64,000 bases of DNA from Lepidurus packardi (lineage: Eukaryota; Arthropoda; Branchiopoda; Notostraca; Triopsidae). The notes below the pieces were generated by a model. It was given only the letters and a program-made list of their open reading frames with translations. It was not told the origin of the DNA and did not search any database. Positions within the stretch are counted from its first letter, which is position 1, and each line of letters opens with the position of its first letter. The position numbers and the translations under genes were made by a program. This document shows positions 12,501 to 25,509 of this stretch, in pieces. The stretch lies in the NCBI GenBank assembly GCA_023053545.1, contig JAKZAN010000004.1, forward strand, positions 2,728,001-2,792,000, given 5' to 3'.

Positions 12501-15500
12501 TTTGACGATCTACGAGACATTGTTGAAAGCACAACAGTGAGATTATTAACATCGTAATAAAACTACCGAAAGAACTTAATTTAAGCTCTCTGAATCTTTT
12601 AGTAAGGAAGTTTTAAAGGAACTAAAGTTAAACCTAATCTTTTAGAAGCACAAGGGAATTTTTAGAATTAAATACGGAAGTGTTCTAGTTTTACCGTCTG
12701 CTGTGTAGTAGAGGACTTCTAGGTGAAGTTTTCTGAAATCCACACTGATGTCCGCTTTGGCAGGGACGTTTATGAACGTCTTACTTGAATGGGTAACCGC
12801 CTGCAACGTGTCTAACGGTACTATGTGGAACAGTAAAGTGTGTTCTGCTCGGGCTTCTTGACTAATAAATGTTGTTATTAGGTCAGTTTGCTCTTTAGTG
12901 TGCATAAATTGGCTGGAGTTCCCTACTAATAGTTAATGGAGAGGGTCCTTGTCAGTTTCTGGGTGTTCCTGGGCCTGGATATGGCCACTTTGCTGGATAA
13001 GAGGATTGGTAAGTGAACCGCAGCTGACAAGGGGAAGCCCAAATGGTTACATGTCGTGAATAATCCATTACCAGTCGATATTACGCGTTGTACGTTAGTA
13101 GTCGAGTCGCGTAGAAACTCCAACTCCTTCGTTACTATAGGAAATCATCGCTTTTATACCGTTACTTCAGTCCAAGCTCTTTTCAGTCAAGAGTCTTTGG
13201 TTCTTAATTAGGCCACTTACGCGAAGCCACTTGATCCATAGCAGAACTATTAAAGTGGTATTGAAACACGTGGTACCCGTGAAGTGCCAAGTTGATATCG
13301 ATTGCTACCGGTGCCCGAGATCGGGGTTTAAGATGCAAAACTGCTAAGAGATCCTTGATTTTTTCAACGTTCATCGTAAACCCTTCGGCTCTCACACTGT
13401 CGAACGTTTTAAGCATCCAGTGCGATAAACCAGAAACTCGCATCGACAACTACAATAAACTACGTTGAAAAGAAAACTGTTTTGACATAAGTTTTTGGAA
13501 AAGTTACAGAGAAGGTTTCACATTCGTAACCCATCGCGTTTGTTTTCTGCGTTAAGTCAAAGGTTATGGGAAGCGAGTCTTCACCACTGATGAGCCTGGT
13601 GATAGACATCTGAGCACCTAAGTTGGTAGCGTCGCTCTTGAACTCGTAAACATCAACTGAGGATTGCCGGAAGTTTATTTTCTTGTTTTTCCAGGCTTTA
13701 AGCCAATTATCGGCCACATTCCGCCTAACGTTGGGTTGTTTAGAAGGTTTTTTTTTTTTAACTTATTTTGTATTTTTACTGATGGTTGGTGCAGGAGTTC
13801 TTCGAGTTTCGCACAGTAGTGAGATGCGAGTGAACTAACGCTTTAAGCTGAGCATTTGACAGTCTTTGGACGATTCCCAGCAGTTGATTCACTGTAGTAG
13901 ATCGGTCGCTTCTTAAGATAGCAGCGCACGCGGTTAACCGCAGTTCTATGGTTTCATTGTTGTCAGCCACAATGTTTAACAGCAGGGTATCTGCCGTCTG
14001 TATAGTAAAGTGTTAGACGATCTTTTCGCAAGTTGTAAAGACGGAAATTTACTCCAGAACTAGCTTTGCCCACCACCCAAGTGATCTTTGCACGTAACAC
14101 GACTGGGATGGCTTTTTCTGCCAAGGTTTCTAACAATAAGTTTGAATCGTGGGATCCTAGGTTGTCCAAAGTCTGTGTGATAGCGATCTTAGCTTCCACC
14201 GACATGGATTCTCGCAAAAGAAAGGATTACAGTGAGTATATTTCGAATATATTGGTTAACTAAATATTGGTTAACGGAAAGTTAAGTACCTTTGAAGCGG
14301 GTTTCAAGCCAAGCTACTGCAGAGTCTCTCATTCGCTTATCAGAACTGACCAGAAATAACTTATGTACGGTTGTTCCGTATGCCAGTAGCGAGGTTTTGG
14401 CTAAAATACTTGTAAGATCGTTATGACGTATACAGATTTCCTGTAAGTAATAAGCTTTCTATACTCGGAAGTTTTTTTAAAAGGGAAATTTACCTTTAGC
14501 TCATTGGCAATGGCAGTGTTAGGTTCTTTCAAGTAAATGGGAATAAGACTAATGATCCCAGCGCTTCTAGAGCTGTCCATAGCGTCAGTTTTAATGAGAT
14601 CTAACAAGAATAAGGCCCCAGGATTGCTTCCTCCCATTAATAACACATCGTAGAAAATATTCCTAAGAAGCGAAAACCAATTACTCACAAATAATATTTG
14701 TTTTTATTTAAATTGGATTTAATTGAACTTCAAATAATGTGTCAATTATGAAAGGCTTCCGTGATAGTCTTAAATATTGAGCTTATATTAATAATTAAAT
14801 TAGGTTTAATTTTACCGTTAAAATTACACTTACTCTTATTTGATTTGTTTTTATTTATTAGATTACTTAGATTTTTTTCTTTATAAGTAGATTAAAACTT
14901 TTAACTTAAATTTACCTCGCTGAGGTGAGCTGTTCATTGGAGGACGAAATGGAAAGTTCTTTGTGCAAGGCTACAAGGGATTTGTAGTCCAAAGAAGCCA
15001 AAATGGGCGGTAAAGTGTTAGTTCCAGCCGTAGAATTTGTCTCAATCTTCTCATCCAGATTGCTGTGGGTAGTTATTCTAGCGATCTCGATTAGTTCAAT
15101 AAACGCCTGTAACTCCACCATTAGCGATCCAAAAACTTAGCAATAATAGTAAAATAAGATGCAAACCTGGCGGCGTAGCATCTCTTGAGGTATCTGACTA
15201 TCTTGGTGATGGTGGAACACTGGTTGAGCTTTCGCCCGGTAGTCCACGTTATCAAAGGCACTTAAATTGCGACCAAAGTTAAACCTGAAATTTCCTTTGA
15301 CATATTCCGCAGTTTCCAGTTCTTGGCTTGAAATACGTTTCGTCTTTTCTAATTGAAACGTTTGACTTAACGTTGGATAGGGAAGAAAGACCGACAAGAT
15401 AGAGCAAAGAAGGGTATGAATTATTTAGACAATACTTGACGTGGTGAAACTGAGTCGCTCCCGCTGAACCAAAAGGTGTTAATTCGGCATTGCCTTCGGA

Positions 15501-16619
15501 ATGGAGAGTACTAATTTCGGGATGGCCTTTACTCCACGCTATGTCATAACTACTGCGAGCTAGGGTATTTAAAGGCGCCTAGTAACAATACTTGATAAAT
15601 ATAGGGTCATTGGCGTGCTAGTAACGATAAAGATTTACGGAAGGGGTGTTGCAGATTTTGCACTTGGAAATAGAACGCCAGCGAAAAGGCTTGTTGGTAC
15701 ATTCATCAGTGTTGAGATCTTTGTACAACTTCACTTTAGTCTTGTATACATTAAGCCGAATTAACACTTTGCAGGCTCCAAACAAGTTATTCTATTTCAG
15801 CAGATTAAACTTTAGAATTCCCACTTATCCAAACTATAATCTGTTGTCGAAATAGACGTACCTCGTTGCTCACGAAGGTAGTTTGGCTTCCTGCCGAGGG
15901 CATTGATGCGGGTAGCATGAATTGAAACTGACTTGCAATAGACTTTTTCAAATTGGCAGACCAGTAAGGTTCGTTTTTGTCTAAAGCTATCTCAGCTACC
16001 TAGTGTTTCTCATTAAGTCAACGTCTATTGAGTCTTGTAAAAGAAGGGCAGATTTACTTGCGTCGAATTGTACGTCACAACAACAGGCTTTTCGAGCTGA
16101 GATGACAAGTCGGTCATTTCCATATGCAATAACGGCCACTGGGAGGTTTGTTCCCCGTTGTAGATTCCCCACGTAACTTCTTTGAGCTATGGGAAAACAG
16201 AACCAGGACAACAAAGCAAAAAGGAAAAATGAATGGCTAACAATGAAAAATAGAGCCTACTTTGAAGACGGCTTGCTGGCCAGCAGCCGCATTGGGTAAA
16301 CGGTGCACATACATCTTGCCTTTGATCGACAAACCGGCAATTTGTGGCCCTATATCTGCGCCGGATTTGGCTGAAGCTTTCCAATCATATTTGTACTCGA
16401 TGCCCTCGCGAAAGGGAGAACCTTAAACACATTCCAAAAGTTATTTCATGTCTCGAATTTCATACTTCGTATATACTGCTTACTAAGTAGTCCTTGTCCG
16501 ACAATACCTAGAAAAAGTATTACGTTATAAGGTTGAGTATTTGAATTTAAAATATTTACTAAAATGAATTAAAGATACTATGTACCAAATAGGAGAGAAA
16601 TACAGAGCAAGGCACCCAT
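9599..16619 (-). CDS. Vitellogenin-like large lipid transfer protein
   Basis: Twenty-seven exons join in frame to 1519 residues: 16619-16586, 16507-16484, 16421-16261, 16186-16058, 15999-15862, 15791-15639, 15578-15436, 15365-15167, 15106-14916, 14662-14494, 14440-14290, 14210-14053, 13997-13780, 13724-13508, 13449-13221, 13134-12927, 12861-12695, 12202-12069, 12012-11879, 11823-11694, 11632-11399, 11332-11198, 11142-10915, 10670-10385, 10313-10159, 10087-9930, 9875-9599. The start MGALLCISLLFGIVGQG is a signal peptide. The N-terminal half is a vitellogenin_N/lipid-transfer domain starting at FREGIEYKYDW, with its alpha-helical repeats around residues 330-620. The C-terminus (about 1325-1500) is a von Willebrand D domain with GLCGNYDGE. 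Known members carry lipid to oocytes or act in haemolymph clotting. No superoxide-dismutase domain or poly-Ser tract is visible. The acceptors of exons 9, 18 and 21 are the least certain. Confidence 0.9.
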
Positions 16620-17429
16620 TACTGGCACTAGCGAGTGTACGAAACTGACTGAATACTTGAAGCATCCCCAACACAACACTTAGTGTAAAAGGCAAATGGA
16701 CAAACTTGACTATTGGTATGAAGTTGGACAGAGATAAATAGGGTCCGAAGAGCAAATAGTAGATAGGATAGCTGCAGCTTCTCGGGTTACAGGGGAATCG
16801 GACAAGGCCTATATGCTGAAAAGTAAACAAACCGAGAGTTTGCTAAATATTTATACTTATTTTAAATATACCAGTGGAACCATCTGACGCACACAAAGTG
16901 CTGTGCCTATCGCTGGAACTCTGTTTTAGGATTAATAGAAACCTTCAACATTGTATTATATAACCATATATTATTTAATTTATTTTCTTTTCAAGTTGAG
17001 CGAGCTTTTTTTTATCAACTCCCCAGTTCGGGGAAACTACACCACGATTTTTTTTTTCGGTGGGACTGGCGGTATTGTTAGAGCACGAATGATATCGTTA
17101 GGTTGTCGTGCCTTGACAGGTAGTAAAGTATTAATATGATATTACTGCTACCTGCCACAATGCACTGTAGCTTGTGGTTTTTGACGACACTGTCGTTTTT
17201 TAACAATGAAGGATCGCTCTAACCGCTGGGGTGTCAATGTTCCACTGCGCGGTGGTCCATGTTTGATAGTTTGGTAGTTGCACCAACGAAATGAAGGTAT
17301 TACGATGCCATTGCCAGCTTATAGCGTGGTCAGTTAGTTCAGTTGGTTGACTAATAGCGAAGGCGTACGAACTTGGTTCAAGATTCAAGTCACAAGCTAG
17401 AAGAATAAACGTACATAAAGGTACTTTTT
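16620..17429. promoter_or_regulatory. Shared head-to-head intergenic region
   Basis: About 810 bases between the start codons of the vitellogenin-like gene (minus) and the ionotropic receptor (plus). It must contain both 5' regions, and perhaps an unrecognised first exon with the receptor's signal peptide. A degenerate tRNA-like stretch at about 17335-17386 has an A-box-like tagttcagttgg and a B-box-like ggttcaagattc. No clear TATA box was assigned. Confidence 0.4.
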
Positions 17430-19541
17430 ATGGACGAGACAACGTTTACTGGAAGGCACGTGACTGTCGGAGCCCTTAACGTTAGCTTTTGCACTTCAAA
17501 TTTGAATTTGGCCTTACTTTTAACTTGTTATAGTTTCAGCCCTTTTCGGTTTTTCCAGCTGATCCCAATATATCAGAGGATTACTATGGTCTTTCCTTCG
17601 ATGCTTTCAGAACCATCGCGCGGCGTCTTAATTGGACGTAAATTTAACGAGTTATACTTCTCCATCTTCACTTTAAAACTAATCCTCAGGATTCGATATA
17701 GATATAATGTTGTGACACCCTTGGATGGAGCTCCAGGGGCTCCTCATAGTAATGGTTCCTGGAATGGACTAGTGGGCATGTTGCTCAAGGGAGTAAGCTG
17801 GGTTTTGATGAAGCTTGTTGTCTGTACAAAAGTCTAATGTTCGGTTTTGGTGTAGGAAATTGATGTAGCCGTTGGTCCGTATACCATAACCTACGCAAGG
17901 TCACAGGCCATTGATTTCACATACCCGTTTTATGAAGATCCTACAGGAATTTTAATACCGCCTCCTCGTGCGGAATCGAAAGTGTGGGCATGCATGCAAC
18001 CATATACCACTGAAGTATTGCTATAAATTCCTATCATTTTTCATGCCATTGAGAGTCAGAAAATTTAGGTTTGGCTGAGTTTGGGAGCATGTTTAGTAAT
18101 CCTGCCACTATTACTATGGGCGATTTTGCGAGTTTCCAGAAATGGTTTATGGATTAGTACCGCCACTTATCCTAGTCTGCAAAAACATTTTGACTTCTTC
18201 ATCGCCGCTCTACTTTCCCAAGGTAATTGCTCACGAAAAAGCCTTTGGCTTTTGAGGGACACAACATAGATATTTCTTTTTGGTTTTGGGGGTTTTATCG
18301 TTTTATTATTCTTTTTTTTTTTGTAGCGGGGACATGCTTTGTAAACACGCATACTTCTCGAACTTTGGCCGCTGCCTGGTGTTTGGCATCTGTCATTCTG
18401 GTCAACGTATACACGTCAACCCTCGTGTCATATCTTACCGTGCCTAAGCAAAAAGCCTTGGTGGATTCCATTGAAGATGTAGCGACCAAAGGCGTGCTGA
18501 CGTTTAGTCTCATGAAAAGCACGTCATTCGACTTCTTAATGCTAGTTAGTTCACTTGAGTTTTCGTTTCATGATCTTGCTTGAAATCAGTCAAATTTTGG
18601 ATTCTTGAAACTTGTATTTCTTCTATTGTAGTCAGCCACCGAAGGATCGTATAGGCTACTAGGAGATTCCTTGCGACGACGACCGGAAACGAGACTACCA
18701 ACTGTATCGGATGGAGTTCAGAAAGTATTGACTGGGACGTACGCTTTTATTATGGTAAATCACAACGAAATATTTGCAGGAAGGTTAATTCAAAATACTA
18801 CAAGTTAAATAACAAAATAACTTAAACAATCGAGTTCAACTGATCTAAAGAGTTAACTATAATCTTAACTAAAATTTAATGGAAATTACAAAAGGTTAAC
18901 GTGAAAGCTTAAGATTACATTTAACACAACACTTTTGGTTAATTCTTCAGTAAGAATTAAAGCTAACGAGGTTTAACAAGCTTTCAGTTTTTTGGCTTAA
19001 CGAGTTAGATTCTACAAAAGGGTTTTATTTCCGGTGATTATTTTATTTGGTTTTGTTTTGTTTTCAGGATAAGTCGATGTTAGATGACGAAGTGTACGAA
19101 GACTATAAGAAGCATCCTAACTGTCGTTTGGCCTTAGCCAAAAACAGCTTCTACAAAAGCTATGTGGCACTTATGATTCGCAAAAATAGTGTTTACCTCA
19201 AACGAGTTAACCTAGAGTAACTTCATCATTAAAGAACAAGAGATAACAAAGCTTCATGTGCAACTTTTAGGATGATTCGACTTCATGAGGCAGGACTAAT
19301 TTCGTACTGGTCTTCCAGATCATTGCCACCACCTAATCCCTGCGTGGTTATAAAAACTGGAATGCCCCAAAGCACGAATTTAAAGCTCAGTGACTTACAG
19401 AGCGCGTTTGTGATTTACGGGCTAGGCAATTTGTTGGCTGTCGTAATCTTCGCGGGCGAAACCCTGTATCAGTTCAGGAAGAGCTTGTCGTGTCCTTTAG
19501 CAACTGGGCGGAATAGCCAAACAAGAAACCGAGAGTCTTAA
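17430..19541 (+). CDS. Ionotropic receptor / glutamate receptor-like channel
   Basis: Nine exons (17430-17480, 17540-17637, 17690-17792, 17856-18014, 18069-18222, 18327-18544, 18632-18754, 19068-19216, 19271-19541) join to 441 residues. The order is ligand-binding lobe S1 (TGRHVTVGALN; NGSWNGLVGMLL; TITYAR with the putative ligand-contacting Arg at about 99), M1 (about 138-160), pore loop, M3 (about 200-226, NVYTSTLVSYLT in place of the SYTANLAAF motif), S2, and M4 (about 398-414). There is no amino-terminal LIVBP domain, as is usual for arthropod IR-type chemosensory receptors; a kainate-like role cannot be excluded. The model begins at an ATG just before S1 and has no signal peptide, so an upstream exon is probably missing. 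The 3' end is complete. Confidence 0.88.
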
Positions 19542-20343
19542 TTAACAGATATGTTCAAATGACAAATGCTTAAGTATTATTATGAAGTTAATTCTATGTA
19601 GTAAATCTTGTTAAAAAAAAGTTGATCCTCTCTATAGCAGAGTGTAGGTTTTTTCTCTAACAGCTCTTTTTTGGGTTTGTAAAAACGGTTTACTTTGTAA
19701 GCCAATGTCGTGTTCAATTTTATTAGCTTTGAGGCGACACACGTGTAGACACTTACAGTGTTGCTCCGCGCAGGAATTTCGGATTGCATGCTTATTTAGT
19801 GTTTTGTCGTAGGTACTAATAAGTAAGTGCTACCGAAAATTGTCTATGAAAAGTACCAAACATGATAAGTTCTAATTTGGCTGTATATGATAAAACTTAT
19901 GAAAAAAGTGTATCGCAACCGAAGCGCATAGAACTTAGTTTAGTACGAGGTCTAATGTCCCATGTACATAATGCGCTTAGCATAATGCGTTTATGGGCAT
20001 GTTTGGAAAAAATCGAACGTTTCTAGGTCTTAAGTTATAACGCTTGGCATAACATCAGTGGTGTGCTTTCGTAAACTTACGGCTAGTCAACAAAAGATGA
20101 CTAAGCTCTGATCTATTAAAATAAAACGATTTTTTTACTTCCAAATCCTGTTTGCCACCGAAGATGAGAACTAGTAAACAGGAAAGAAATTATTAAAGGA
20201 ACTGCTCGCTTAAATATGTAGGAACAAAACTGTATTAAGTCTATGAAATACAGCTTTCACGCAGTTTCGCATTATGCTTTCCAGGAACGGCGACCGGAGA
20301 GTTATACAATTTGGAAACGGATTCACAAGAAGAATATAAATTA
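19542..20343. other. Convergent 3' flanks, nothing recognised
   Basis: Spacer between the 3' ends of the ionotropic receptor (plus) and the monocarboxylate transporter (minus). It presumably holds both 3' UTRs. No gene or repeat recognised. Confidence 0.5.
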
Positions 20344-23300
20344 TTATAACTCATTACACACAGTATCTTGCACTTGAACCTCTTTCGTAGGAGGGTTATC
20401 CCCATTGGTCTTTACTGGATCAGTTACTCTATTTCGAAACCCGTTCCCATTTTGTGACACGCGTACTGGGCTTGGATCATTATGTTGCGCACTTTTTTGA
20501 TGAAACAGAGACCATTTTCGTTGCTTTCTGTCTTGGAGTTCCCTTGGTTTGACAAGATTATTCTCGTACTCACTCATCATAAGGTAATTTTCCACCTGTA
20601 AGTTCCAAAAACGTTAAAAATTCTTTCCTCGACACTGAAATGCGAACTATAGAACCTTATCACACGAAGTAATGCAGTCTGCTGCAAACTCCAACTCTTC
20701 TAGCATGTGGTCAGGAATATCCATATCTGCAATTCCCTCTTCAGAGATGCACGTTAATTCGGCAGGCGGTATATCCCCTAACTGAGCGAAGAGAAATGAA
20801 GTTTGCTGGAGAAGGGCCAATGGCGGAGAATAAGGCTCGTCATCGGCAAAAGAATCTTTTCTGATCCGGACCTATTCAAGAAAAAACATGCGCCAAAATA
20901 AGACTATCTTTGGAATACTCATGTTAAATACATCACGTACTTGGCTGGAATGCTGAGATACTGCATCGTCTACTATATTGCCCGAGTAGACAACATCCTG
21001 TCCCGCGGAATTGTTGCCGACAGTTGAATGGCAGGGTTTGTGCCGGGGAATTCTGTTTTTACGACTCCATCTCCACTTCCGCAAGTCGATGAGGAACATT
21101 GTTGCAACCCCAAACAAAATGCACGCGGAACTCAGATAATAACCCTTAAACATTCCACAGCTTATTGCTATGTAACCTACAGTGAAGAAAACGAAGAAAA
21201 AAATAAAAGATACTTAGACAAATCACTATTTTCTTCGGTTGAAGAATCGCTGCAGATCTTTTTACCAGAAAGCGGTATCCCTGCTGCCACAGCCAATCCT
21301 TGAATTCCTTGAACAAAACCCCAGACGCGAGCAAAGTTACGTGCACGCACTGTCTGGTACACAAACATCTTCAGGGTATAATTATACATGCCAAGTCCAA
21401 TCCCATAGGCCCAGACGTGAAAGGTATAATTCGAGTGCTCATGAGTGCCGGTACTAGGAAGTGATATTGACAACGACAGGAGCGATAAACCACAAAGCAG
21501 ACCTCCGGCCTAACATTTTGTAGACAATTCATGTATAAGGTTCCCATATAGCTGAGCTAGTTACACCCACGCCGCCGCAAGGGAGCGCGCAGTTTTTGTA
21601 TGGGTGCATGTACCAAGCTTTCAAAAAAGAAGTTATTTTCCTAATATTTCCTTTGTTACCTGACATAAGTACTGTCTCGCAATTTTACAATCCGGTGGGT
21701 CGGCGACGACGAGCAAGCCTACTATCAAAGTCCCCAAAAGCCACGCTAAACCAAAATATATCTGGAGCCAGACAGCCATATCTCTGCCAACTTCCTTGCC
21801 GGCTTCTTGCGCCTGTGTTTGATAAAAATAAATAACCCACCATAAAAACTGACTGTCTCTTTTCATGGCAACGTTGACACACACCAAATAGATGACTGGG
21901 GTGTATAATCCTGCCGCCACAAAGCCCGCGGAAAGGAGTGTAATTCTCACGGTGCGTGACTTTAACGAAGAAAAGTCAAAGTACGGAGGACGATTGTTTA
22001 TTTTCGTCTTATCTTTTATCTATAAAAAAGGAAGGAGCGAGTTTTTTAACGTTATTTTTTTTAGATTTTTTAACATTATTTTTTTATACTTTTCCCAGGG
22101 GAAAAAACCTTTTACACGACAATAAGTCCAATAAATAACTTAACTTTTTTTCTCTGGTTTTTCAAATGTAAAATGGCTCGTCGTTGTGGGTGATACAAGG
22201 AGGCGGATCGATAGCAAGATCCTAGGAAACAAGGAACCACTAATATGCCAGTAACAGCTTGCAAGCCCAATCTCCATCCCAACATACTATACAAATTTCC
22301 AAGTTTTTTATTCCGTGTCCAGTTTTTTTTTTATTTTTTAAGTCTTTACCCTAGGAGTGTGTGAACAGTTATAGACATGACTGAAATTCCCAATCCGGCT
22401 GCGGCGACCAGTCCAATTTCAACAGCTTCTCTTTTCCGTTTAAAGTACTGGCCGACCATTAGCGTGGCAGCATCTCGGGTCAACCCAACGCCAATACCTA
22501 TGTTAGGACTGGTCACGTAATCCATCATCTTGTTGTCACGCTGTAAAGGCAAACGGGACATACCTACGAAAATCCCATAGCTGAGAAAGACCTGATGAAA
22601 TTCTGCAGCAAAGGACGTAAACAAGAGGCCTAGAGCCGTTAGTAATCCAGCTAAAACGGCCGTCAGTCGTGTGGATTTGTGGCGACAAATGGCCACCGCG
22701 ATAGGGGAAATGAGCAAACTCGTGGCAAGGCACAACCCGGCCAAACTACCTAAAAGGATACAAGAGGGGAAAACAGAATGAAAGGAAATAAGAAATACAA
22801 GAAAATACAGTTGTATACAAGACCCATATAATCTCTACCCAAGCTTCTTGTGTTTTAAGCTATACACCTGTTCCGGCGAAATGTTCACTTTTACAACTTT
22901 TACCCTTTCTCCCTAAACTCCAGATGTACGGAGCTCGAGAAAGGTGTAACTAACACACAACTAGCCTGAAAACTGACTCTTACGATTAACAGGTCAGAAA
23001 AGTGGTACCCTTTGCCTGGACCTTCGTAGGAAGGTTTTTGACTGACAAAAAACAGACTTAGCACATGTTCTTAGACGTTTGAAATCTCTGACTGACCAAT
23101 GACAACGACGAACGACAAAGATTTCAACCTAGTATAACTGTAATTTTGTATGCAGAATACAAAGAGTTCTTGCTCGACGTTGGAACCGTGTACACCATTA
23201 CTGCTCAGTAAAAGCTTTCAACGTAGCAAAGTTCCAAGTTCCGCGATTTAAGCCAAGTTAGATTCCTCTCAGTTGTTCATAAGGTTAATCTAGGGAACTT

Positions 23301-25509
23301 GGGTTTAAATCTGGTCCTCCAACTGAACAAAACCACTCGAGGTGAAAGCAACACAAAAACACGCATAAACAAAAGCAAAAAGACAAGCGTTTTTATTAGA
23401 TCTGTACAATATGTGTATCGTCCTTCATATGTGTCCTTCATACACAATATGTGTATAGTGTATCGTCCTTCCCAATCTGACCAACAACCCAGAGACGATA
23501 GGAAATAACACGAAAGACGGACAAAAGGAATAGTGCAATCACTTTCCAGACGACTGCTTATTTCTGCCCCATTGCTTCGAATCCGACTAAAATGGACTCT
23601 GAAAAAGATTTATTCGGCTAGGACAGAAAATGGTTTAACCCTTTGGTCATCCACTGCAAAAAAAACTTATTTTATTAGAAAATATGGCATTTTTGGGGGG
23701 TCCTTACTCTACACTCCTTACTAAGTTACTTTAAGACTTTTCAGAAAATTATGTTTTCGATTTTACTTTTCTGGTAAGTAATACTTTCAGATTTTGTAGT
23801 TATGTTCCTTTGAAGCGTTTGAATCTTTTACGTCCTCAATGACAGATTTAAGCCCCAAAATGTTTTGGCAGATTGAAACGCGTCTAGTTGTAAAGTCCTT
23901 GTAATCCATGTAAAAATGGGTTGTGTTAAGTCCAGTAAGCTGCATTGCAAAGAATTTTAGTAAACTAATTTTACAATAAATTCGTGTATTTTCCCTTAAC
24001 TTCCTAATTGTATCGCCTAACCCATTTCGATTTTACTACTGTAACATCACAAACACTTTACCAATTTTAGTAGTATCTGTACTATTTCGATGGCATTTCA
24101 AACTATCTTCCAATATCTGTATTTCTAATATAGTATAACTCCTTACTGAATTTGAAAGTTTTAATAAATTTAGGTAAGAGGATATTTAGTCATAAAATAG
24201 CAACTTTTGTTCTTTCATAAGTCCTTAGACTTATCTGAATAATTTTTCACTATTAATCTGGAAATGCGAGTTTTGTATCATATCCTCCGAAAAGTCGTAA
24301 AATCACCCTACCTTTTAATGATGCAGACCTAACTGTGTACACGATAGTTTGAACTTATTTAATAATGAACATCCCGGTAAACATTCCAGCTTTTCATGGG
24401 TTAAGATCTCGGGATTCAAATTCAAGAAACAGTGGACTTGGAACTCAAGTCTTGAGGCCCCAAAGGACATTAGATTCCTCGATAATTCAACTCCCAAAGG
24501 GATTTGTTCTGAACGAAAAGCGAGCGAGGGATTGAAAGCCATTTCTTCCAGTTAAAATGTCAAGTTTTGGGCTATTCAATTTCTCTTGCATTAATAAAAA
24601 AAATTACGTATGCTTTTCATATGATCCGTCCTATCCATTAAAACAGTCAATAAATCTATACAAGGTCATTTTATGTTTGTTTTTTAATAGAGTTATTTAA
24701 CTGTAATCTGAATAGCAATTTGCATTTTTACACTTTGCCTTTAAAATTCTGCATTTGCATCTTTTGCAAGTTTAAAATAGCTTAGTACTAAAACTGCCTA
24801 AAAATCTGTATTTTATATTTCGTTACATTGTGAATTGTAGCTTTTAAAAATATACGAAATTATTGAATATTTAATTCACAATTTATTTACAATTTTTACT
24901 CGCATAGAATTTATTTACATGGATTATGTCATGGTATAATTAGGACGATTTCTTTTTATTGCAGTGTGAACTGCATTAGAAAGGTGAACTTATTGGAAAT
25001 ATATTGTAAGCAATACTCAGTACTATTACAGGTATTACTTAATTCTCGAGGCGCAATGTAAATGACCCGTATATCTCACCCTGGATAGCAGTGGAGGACA
25101 AGGTTGTTGGCAGCGGTTGAATAAGGAGATGGATAGCTATTGCGAACTGCATCCCAATTTCCAAAACCACAGTGAAGGACGCTAGTACCACGATCAGCCA
25201 TCCCCACCCCCCTTCAGGGTAGTAATGTTGACGAATCGTGGCTTGTTTACTATCTTTGAACTTCAAAACAGTGTTTCCGATAGGAGCTACTAACGCTTGT
25301 CGTGGTAGTGTCTTAAGAACACCTTCGAATTCCTGGATAATATTATCCTCTTCATCTCCAAAAACGCCACTTGGATTCCCCATGGGTAAATCGATATCGT
25401 CAAACGAACTATATCTCTGACTCATATTACCAAAGGAATGTTCCTCATTTTCCTCCAGCATTTGCTGACTGTACTTCTGCGAAACAATGCTGCACGAATC
25501 GGGCTCCAT
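20344..25509 (-). CDS. Monocarboxylate transporter (SLC16-like), isoform with first exon C
   Basis: First exon C 25509-25080 plus common exons 22749-22564, 22497-22350, 22286-22145, 22019-21660, 21509-21266, 21176-20941, 20871-20656 and 20595-20344 give 737 residues in frame. This is a major-facilitator carrier of the monocarboxylate transporter type. The acidic N-terminus ends in HYYPEGGWGW, the family's conserved entry to TM1. IGIGVGLTRDA...QYFKRKREAVEIGL (TM4 loop) and GWRLGLQAVTGI follow, then a long charged central loop before KSRTVRITLLSAGF (TM7). TMs 8-12 end near residue 530, and a roughly 200-residue cytoplasmic tail closes the protein. Family members move lactate, pyruvate, ketone bodies or other acids with protons; the substrate here is unknown. 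A 2.3-kb intron separates exon C from the compact body. Two more first exons lie farther upstream. Confidence 0.9.
22750..25079 (-). other. Long first intron of the transporter (after exon C)
   Basis: Intron between first exon C and the common body. It is AT-rich, with a small cluster of short repeats around 23400-23470 (tcgtccttc and gtgtat motifs). I see no extra coding exon in it; the phase of exon C joins exon 2 directly. Confidence 0.6.

Noticed and set aside
13776-15121. Several separate open frames in the vitellogenin region starting with internal methionines
   Set aside because: They are single exons of one spliced gene; once joined in phase their apparent starts and stops disappear.
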